From Verrucomicrobiota bacterium (GTDB taxonomy: Bacteria > Verrucomicrobiota > Kiritimatiellia > UBA8416 > JAIOPI01), in assembly GCA_027620105.1 (NCBI GenBank), contig JAQCIA010000050.1, forward strand, positions 1-9,945: a stretch of 9,945 bases of DNA. Direction: 5' to 3'. Both the position numbers and the translations under genes were made by a program. Below, piece after piece: positions 6,382 to 9,945 of this stretch (its first letter is position 1; each line of letters opens with the position of its first letter). The notes under the pieces were generated by a model. It made no database searches. It worked only from the letters and a program-made list of their open reading frames with translations, and was not told where the DNA came from.

Positions 6382-6408
6382 GCGCGTCCGATGGGCCCAC
6401 GGGCGCGC
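6382..6408 (+). terminator. GC-rich hairpin between surA and rsmA, possible terminator or attenuator
   Basis: GCGCGTCCG (6382-6390) pairs with CGGGCGCGC (6400-6408) over nine base pairs, with one G-T wobble. The 9-base loop ATGGGCCCA itself contains the palindrome TGGGCCCA. It lies 16 bases after the surA stop. Only two T residues follow, so it is not a classical intrinsic terminator. It might slow polymerase, protect the 3' end of the surA message or partly separate surA from rsmA. Confidence 0.4.
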
Positions 6409-6446
6409 TTGCGGGACGGATGTATGTGGTTCCGAAAAGGCACGCC

Positions 6447-7337
6447 ATGATCCCGCTTGCGTCTTCTGATGGGGCCCCAGCCGATCTGGACGTCTTGCGT
6501 CCCTCCGTGGTGCGGCAACTGCTGGCGGATTCAGAATTCCGGCCCAGCAAAGCGCTCGGGCAGAGTTTCCTGATCGACCGTAATATCCGGGATCTCATCG
6601 TACGCGCGGCGGCGATTGCCGCAGACGACGTGGTGCTGGAAATTGGCGCGGGACTGGGTGCCTTGACGGAAGTCCTGCTTACGCAGGCGCGCATCGTGAT
6701 TGCGGTGGAGAAGGATTCACGGCTGCACGGGTTCTTGCAGGAACGGTTTGCAGTGCAGCAGAACCTGCGGCTGATGCATGCGGACATGCTGGATGTCGCG
6801 CTTCCTGACTTGCTGTGCCTGCCGGGTTGTGGCGGAGGGATTCAGCGGGTCGTTTCCAATTTGCCCTATTCCGTGGGGAGTCGCATCCTGGTGGACCTGG
6901 CGCGGGCAGTTGATGCGCCGGGCCTGATCGTGGCCACGGTGCAGAAGGAAGTGGGGGCGCGACTGGTGGCGGGGGCGGGCACGTCCGAATACGGCATGTT
7001 GAGCCTTTGGATGCAGGCACGCTATGACGTGGACATTGTGCACACGGTCGGGCCGCGGTGCTTTTATCCGGAACCCGAGGTGAAGTCGGCCGTGGTGCGG
7101 CTGGTCCGGCGCGTGGGGGATGTGCGGCCGCCCGATTCGTTCTATGCCCAGACGCGTCTGGCGTTTGCACAGCGTCGGAAGCAACTGGTCAATTCGCTGG
7201 CAGGTGCGGGAAACAATGTGGATGCGATTCGCGCGGCACTGGGGGGAATCGGTGTGGATGGGCAGGTGCGGCCCGAGAATCTTTCGGCGCAGCAGTGGCG
7301 TGCGCTGGTGGAGGCGCTGGATGGGATGCGGCGGTAG
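6447..7337 (+). CDS. rsmA: 16S rRNA dimethyladenosine transferase RsmA (KsgA)
   Basis: A 296-aa enzyme that dimethylates two adjacent adenosines in the 3'-terminal hairpin of 16S rRNA (A1518 and A1519 in E. coli) late in 30S assembly, using S-adenosylmethionine. The family entry motif KALGQSFLIDRN is at 35-46 (usually K-x-LGQNFL). The SAM-binding motif VLEIGAGLG is at 63-71, the acidic residue after beta-2 is Glu88 (VEKD) and HADMLD is at 111-116. The catalytic motif NLPY is at 138-141, and the family signature FYPEPEVKSAVVRL is at 206-219. A basic C-terminal domain follows (AFAQRRKQLVNSL). The ATG at 6447 has AAAAGG 6 bases upstream. An earlier ATG at 6420 would add nine residues without a better ribosome site. 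Usual length and intact motifs indicate a working enzyme, possibly co-transcribed with surA. Confidence 0.95.
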   Translation: MIPLASSDGAPADLDVLRPSVVRQLLADSEFRPSKALGQSFLIDRNIRDLIVRAAAIAADDVVLEIGAGLGALTEVLLTQARIVIAVEKDSRLHGFLQERFAVQQNLRLMHADMLDVALPDLLCLPGCGGGIQRVVSNLPYSVGSRILVDLARAVDAPGLIVATVQKEVGARLVAGAGTSEYGMLSLWMQARYDVDIVHTVGPRCFYPEPEVKSAVVRLVRRVGDVRPPDSFYAQTRLAFAQRRKQLVNSLAGAGNNVDAIRAALGGIGVDGQVRPENLSAQQWRALVEALDGMRR

Positions 7338-7348
7338 CGTGCAAATGT

Positions 7349-7414
7349 GGCCGGCGAAAAGCCGGCAATATGGGGCAAGGCGATGGTCGGCATGAAGCCG
7401 GCCCTGCGGCAGGG
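7349..7414. repeat. Two further copies of the hairpin repeat before mutS
   Basis: The first copy (7349-7366) is a perfect 6-bp stem, GCCGGC (7350-7355) and GCCGGC (7361-7366), around loop GAAAA. The second (7382-7407) reads GATGG, TCGGC, loop ATGAA, GCCGG, then CCCTGC. It matches the plus copy at 3670-3695 in overall plan: GATGG start, pyrimidine-CGGC stem, A-rich 5-base loop, GCCGG, and a CCTRC tail. A small CCCTG/CAGGG hairpin (7402-7414) overlaps the tail. The copies sit just after the rsmA stop and may mark the end of that transcript. Confidence 0.65.
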
Positions 7415-7462
7415 GAACTGGCGGAAAAGGGGAGATGCTGTTCGGGCACGTCTCGCGTTCGA

Positions 7463-7491
7463 TTGACAGGCTATTGGGGTGGGGGTAGATA
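7463..7491 (+). promoter_or_regulatory. Candidate sigma-70 promoter for mutS
   Basis: A perfect -35 TTGACA (7463-7468) is followed by a 17-bp spacer and a poor -10 TAGATA (7486-7491, 3 of 6). Transcription would begin near 7498, giving a leader of about 15 bases before the ATG at 7513. Support comes from the perfect -35, the ideal spacing and the position between repeats and gene. Confidence 0.45.
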
Positions 7492-7512
7492 CCGAATCAC
7501 GGAAACATGCGT

Positions 7513-9945
7513 ATGTCAGACCCCGCCACCCCTATGATGCAGCAGTATCGCCGAATCAAGGCGGAGCTGCCGGAAGGAATTATCCTCTTTTTTCGTCTCG
7601 GCGATTTTTACGAGATGTTCTTCGAGGATGCGAAGGTGGCGGCGCCCATTCTGGACGTGGCCCTGACCAAGCGCCACGACGTGCCCATGTGTGGCGTGCC
7701 GTTTCATGCGGCGGAATTATACTTGTCCAAATTGATTCGGGCGGGACAGAAGGTTGCCATCTGCGATCAAGTGGAGGATCCGGCGACGTCGCGGGGGATC
7801 GTGCGGCGCGAAGTCACGCGCGTGGTGACGCCCGGCACGGTGCTCGAAGAAAACATCCTCAATGGGCAGGAGCCGAATTATCTCGCAGCCATCTATGCAT
7901 CGGGTGAGGCGTTCGGCCTGGCGCTGATTGAATTATCCACGGGCCAGTTTGTGGTCGAGGAGCTGGCCAGCGCGGACGGTCTGCGGGATAGTTTGCGGCG
8001 TGCATCGCCGGCCGAATGTCTGGTGCCTGAAGGCCAGCAGGCGCGGCCGGAATTTCTGGCGGCCGTGGCGGCGAGCGCCGGCATGCAGGTGACCCTGGTG
8101 GAGGACTGGACCTGTGACTATGACGCGGCGCGGGATACGCTCGTGCGGCATTTCGGTGTGCATTCGCTGACGGGGTTTGGCTGCGAGGGGAATCGGGTGC
8201 TGGTGGGGGCGGCCGGCGCGGCGCTGCACCATGTCCGTGAGGCCTTGCGCCGACATGTGGCGCACGTACGTGGCTTGCAGGTGCGCCAGACCGGGGATTT
8301 TCTGCTGCTGGATGAAACGACCTGCGGCAATCTCGATCTGGTACCACAGCGGGGGCGGGACGGGGCGCCGACGCTGCTGCGGGTGCTGGATGTCACCCGA
8401 ACCGCGATGGGGAGTCGCCGGCTGCGGGAATGGATCCTGCAACCGCTGGCGAATCTGGAAGCCATTCGCGGCAGGCACGACGCGGTCGAGGCGCTGACCA
8501 AGGGGCGGGCGGCGCTCAGCGCGGTGCGGGATGCGCTGGCGCAAGTGCGCGACATGGAACGGCTGATGGCGCGTATCGGGGCGGGCAGCGGGAACGCGCG
8601 CGACGTGCAGGCCGTGCGACAATCGCTGGAGCATCTGCCGGCGGTACGCGATGCGGCGGCCGGGCTCGCGGCCACGGAGTTGCGTGCGCTGGCGGGGCGG
8701 ATCACGCCGCAGCCGGAACTGGTGGCGCTGATCAGGCGGGCGCTCGTGGACGAACCACCGGCGCTCCTCCGTGAGGGTGGAATATTTCGCGAAGGCTACC
8801 ACGCGGAACTGGATGCATTGCGTGTGGCGGCCACACAGGGGCGCCAGTGGCTGGCGGAATATCAGATGCGCGAGCAGGCGCGGTCAGGCATCAAGACGCT
8901 CAAGGTGCGGCACAACAGAGTATTTGGGTACTACATCGAGGTCTCCAAGGGGCAGAGCGACAACGTGCCGGCGGACTACACGCGCAAGCAGACGCTGGTG
9001 AACGCGGAGCGGTTTGTGACGCCCGAGTTGAAGGATTACGAAACGCGCATTCTGGGGGCGATGGACCGGTCTCTGGCGCTGGAGCAGGAGTTGTTTGTGG
9101 CGCTGCGTGCGCAGGTGGTTGCCGAGGCGGCGGTGATTCAGGCGTCCGCGCAGGCGGTCGCGGACCTGGACGTGCTGGCGGCGCTGGCGGATCGGGCGCT
9201 GGCGCTGGGTTACGCGCGGCCGGAGATGACGGCGGATGACCGCATGCACATTCGTGGTGGGCGGCATCCCGTGGTGGAGCAAATGCCCGACGCCGAGCGA
9301 TTCGTGTCCAATGACACCCTGCTCGACTGCCGTGAGAACCAGTTGATCATCATCACGGGCCCGAATATGGCCGGAAAGTCCACCTACATCCGGCAGGTGG
9401 CGCTGATCAGTGTGATGGGGCAGATGGGGTCATTTGTGCCGGCGGATGCCGCGGTGCTGCCGGTGATTGATCGCGTGTTCACGCGCGTGGGCGCCAGTGA
9501 TGATCTGGCGCGCGGGCGGAGCACTTTTTTGGTTGAGATGCAGGAGACGGCGAATATCCTGCACAACGCGACGGCGCGCAGCCTGATCGTGCTCGACGAG
9601 ATCGGGCGCGGGACCAGCACGTTTGACGGGATCAGCATCGCTTGGGCGGTGGCGGAATTCTTGCATAACGAAACGCGCGTCAAGGCCAAGACCCTTTTTG
9701 CCACGCACTACCACGAATTGACGGATCTGGCGCGCACGCTCACCGGCGTGAAGAACTACAACGTGCTGGTACGCGAGAAAGACGATCACATTGTCTTCCT
9801 GCGAAAAATTGTGCGCGGTGGCGCGGACAAGAGCTATGGCATTCAGGTGGCGCGGCTGGCCGGGATGCCGGATGCGGTGATCAGTCGGGCCAAGGAAATT
9901 CTGGCAAACCTGGAAGAAGGCGAGCTGGGGGAGCAGGGGCAACCT
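7513..9945 (+). CDS. mutS: DNA mismatch repair protein MutS, 3' partial
   Basis: The first 811 residues of MutS, which recognises mismatches and small loops in DNA and recruits the rest of the repair machinery in an ATP-dependent way. The frame is uninterrupted to the window edge; full-length members usually have 850-900 residues. The N-terminal mismatch-recognition domain carries the Phe-x-Glu wedge (GDFYE, Phe32 and Glu34), which marks MutS1 rather than MutS2. The connector, lever and clamp domains follow (about 120-560). The ATPase domain has Walker A GPNMAGKST (616-624), STFLVEM in the signature region, Walker B VLDE (Asp695, Glu696) with IGRGTSTFDG, and ATHYHEL (730-736). The ATG at 7513 is preferred to the in-frame ATG at 7507 because GGAAA then lies about 8 bases upstream. 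At the lever region, TTCGNLDL replaces the more usual T-x-RNLEL. Confidence 0.97.
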   Translation, partial: MSDPATPMMQQYRRIKAELPEGIILFFRLGDFYEMFFEDAKVAAPILDVALTKRHDVPMCGVPFHAAELYLSKLIRAGQKVAICDQVEDPATSRGIVRREVTRVVTPGTVLEENILNGQEPNYLAAIYASGEAFGLALIELSTGQFVVEELASADGLRDSLRRASPAECLVPEGQQARPEFLAAVAASAGMQVTLVEDWTCDYDAARDTLVRHFGVHSLTGFGCEGNRVLVGAAGAALHHVREALRRHVAHVRGLQVRQTGDFLLLDETTCGNLDLVPQRGRDGAPTLLRVLDVTRTAMGSRRLREWILQPLANLEAIRGRHDAVEALTKGRAALSAVRDALAQVRDMERLMARIGAGSGNARDVQAVRQSLEHLPAVRDAAAGLAATELRALAGRITPQPELVALIRRALVDEPPALLREGGIFREGYHAELDALRVAATQGRQWLAEYQMREQARSGIKTLKVRHNRVFGYYIEVSKGQSDNVPADYTRKQTLVNAERFVTPELKDYETRILGAMDRSLALEQELFVALRAQVVAEAAVIQASAQAVADLDVLAALADRALALGYARPEMTADDRMHIRGGRHPVVEQMPDAERFVSNDTLLDCRENQLIIITGPNMAGKSTYIRQVALISVMGQMGSFVPADAAVLPVIDRVFTRVGASDDLARGRSTFLVEMQETANILHNATARSLIVLDEIGRGTSTFDGISIAWAVAEFLHNETRVKAKTLFATHYHELTDLARTLTGVKNYNVLVREKDDHIVFLRKIVRGGADKSYGIQVARLAGMPDAVISRAKEILANLEEGELGEQGQP

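Noticed and set aside
7479..7907. Plus-strand frame overlapping the start of mutS
   Set aside because: It is out of frame with mutS, begins inside the candidate promoter and shows no domain.
8118..8705. Long minus-strand open frames across mutS
   Set aside because: The products are low-complexity Arg/Ser/Ala-rich and lie opposite an intact, motif-complete mutS frame.

Overview
The window is about 60% G+C bacterial chromosome carrying nine protein-coding genes, two of them cut by the window edges. The organism looks Gram-negative: it has a SurA-type periplasmic chaperone, a probable lipoprotein, and a periplasmic metal-binding protein with an N-terminal signal sequence. The phylum cannot be settled from the sequence. 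Palindromic intergenic repeats and a small cysteine-rich protein leave a less-studied lineage such as the PVC group possible, but that is a guess.

Layout. (1) Bases 1-3005, plus strand: a tightly packed zinc/manganese ABC importer operon. It encodes a His-rich solute-binding protein (5' end cut off), an unrecognised 147-aa membrane-anchored protein, the ATPase and the ABC-3 permease. (2) 3006-3206: a spacer with two degenerate G-rich dispersed-repeat copies and a convincing promoter. It leads into a 133-aa protein with two four-cysteine modules (3207-3608). (3) 3609-3734: a convergent spacer with two inverted copies of a small hairpin repeat. (4) 3735-5284, minus strand: a two-gene unit, a lipoprotein with two similar domains followed by a SpoU/TrmH-family RNA 2'-O-methyltransferase. 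(5) 5285-5397: a divergent control region. A perfect 9-bp inverted repeat spans the core of a minus-strand promoter that has a consensus -35. (6) 5398-7337, plus strand: a SurA-like peptidyl-prolyl isomerase, then rsmA (ksgA), with a strong GC hairpin between them. (7) 7338-7512: two more copies of the hairpin repeat, then a promoter. (8) 7513 to the end: mutS, open at the 3' edge.

How the genes fit together. The first operon should capture Zn2+ (or Mn2+) in the periplasm and import it. The middle and right parts are mainly housekeeping: envelope protein folding (SurA), rRNA maturation (RsmA and the SpoU-type enzyme) and DNA mismatch repair (MutS). The surA-rsmA neighbourhood recalls the E. 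coli surA-pdxA-rsmA order, without pdxA.

I see no mobile element, phage, CRISPR array, RNA gene or obvious defence system. The most interesting items are the unknown protein inside the metal importer operon, the inverted repeat lying exactly over the lipoprotein promoter, the dispersed hairpin repeat family, the cysteine-rich small protein and the duplicated-domain lipoprotein.
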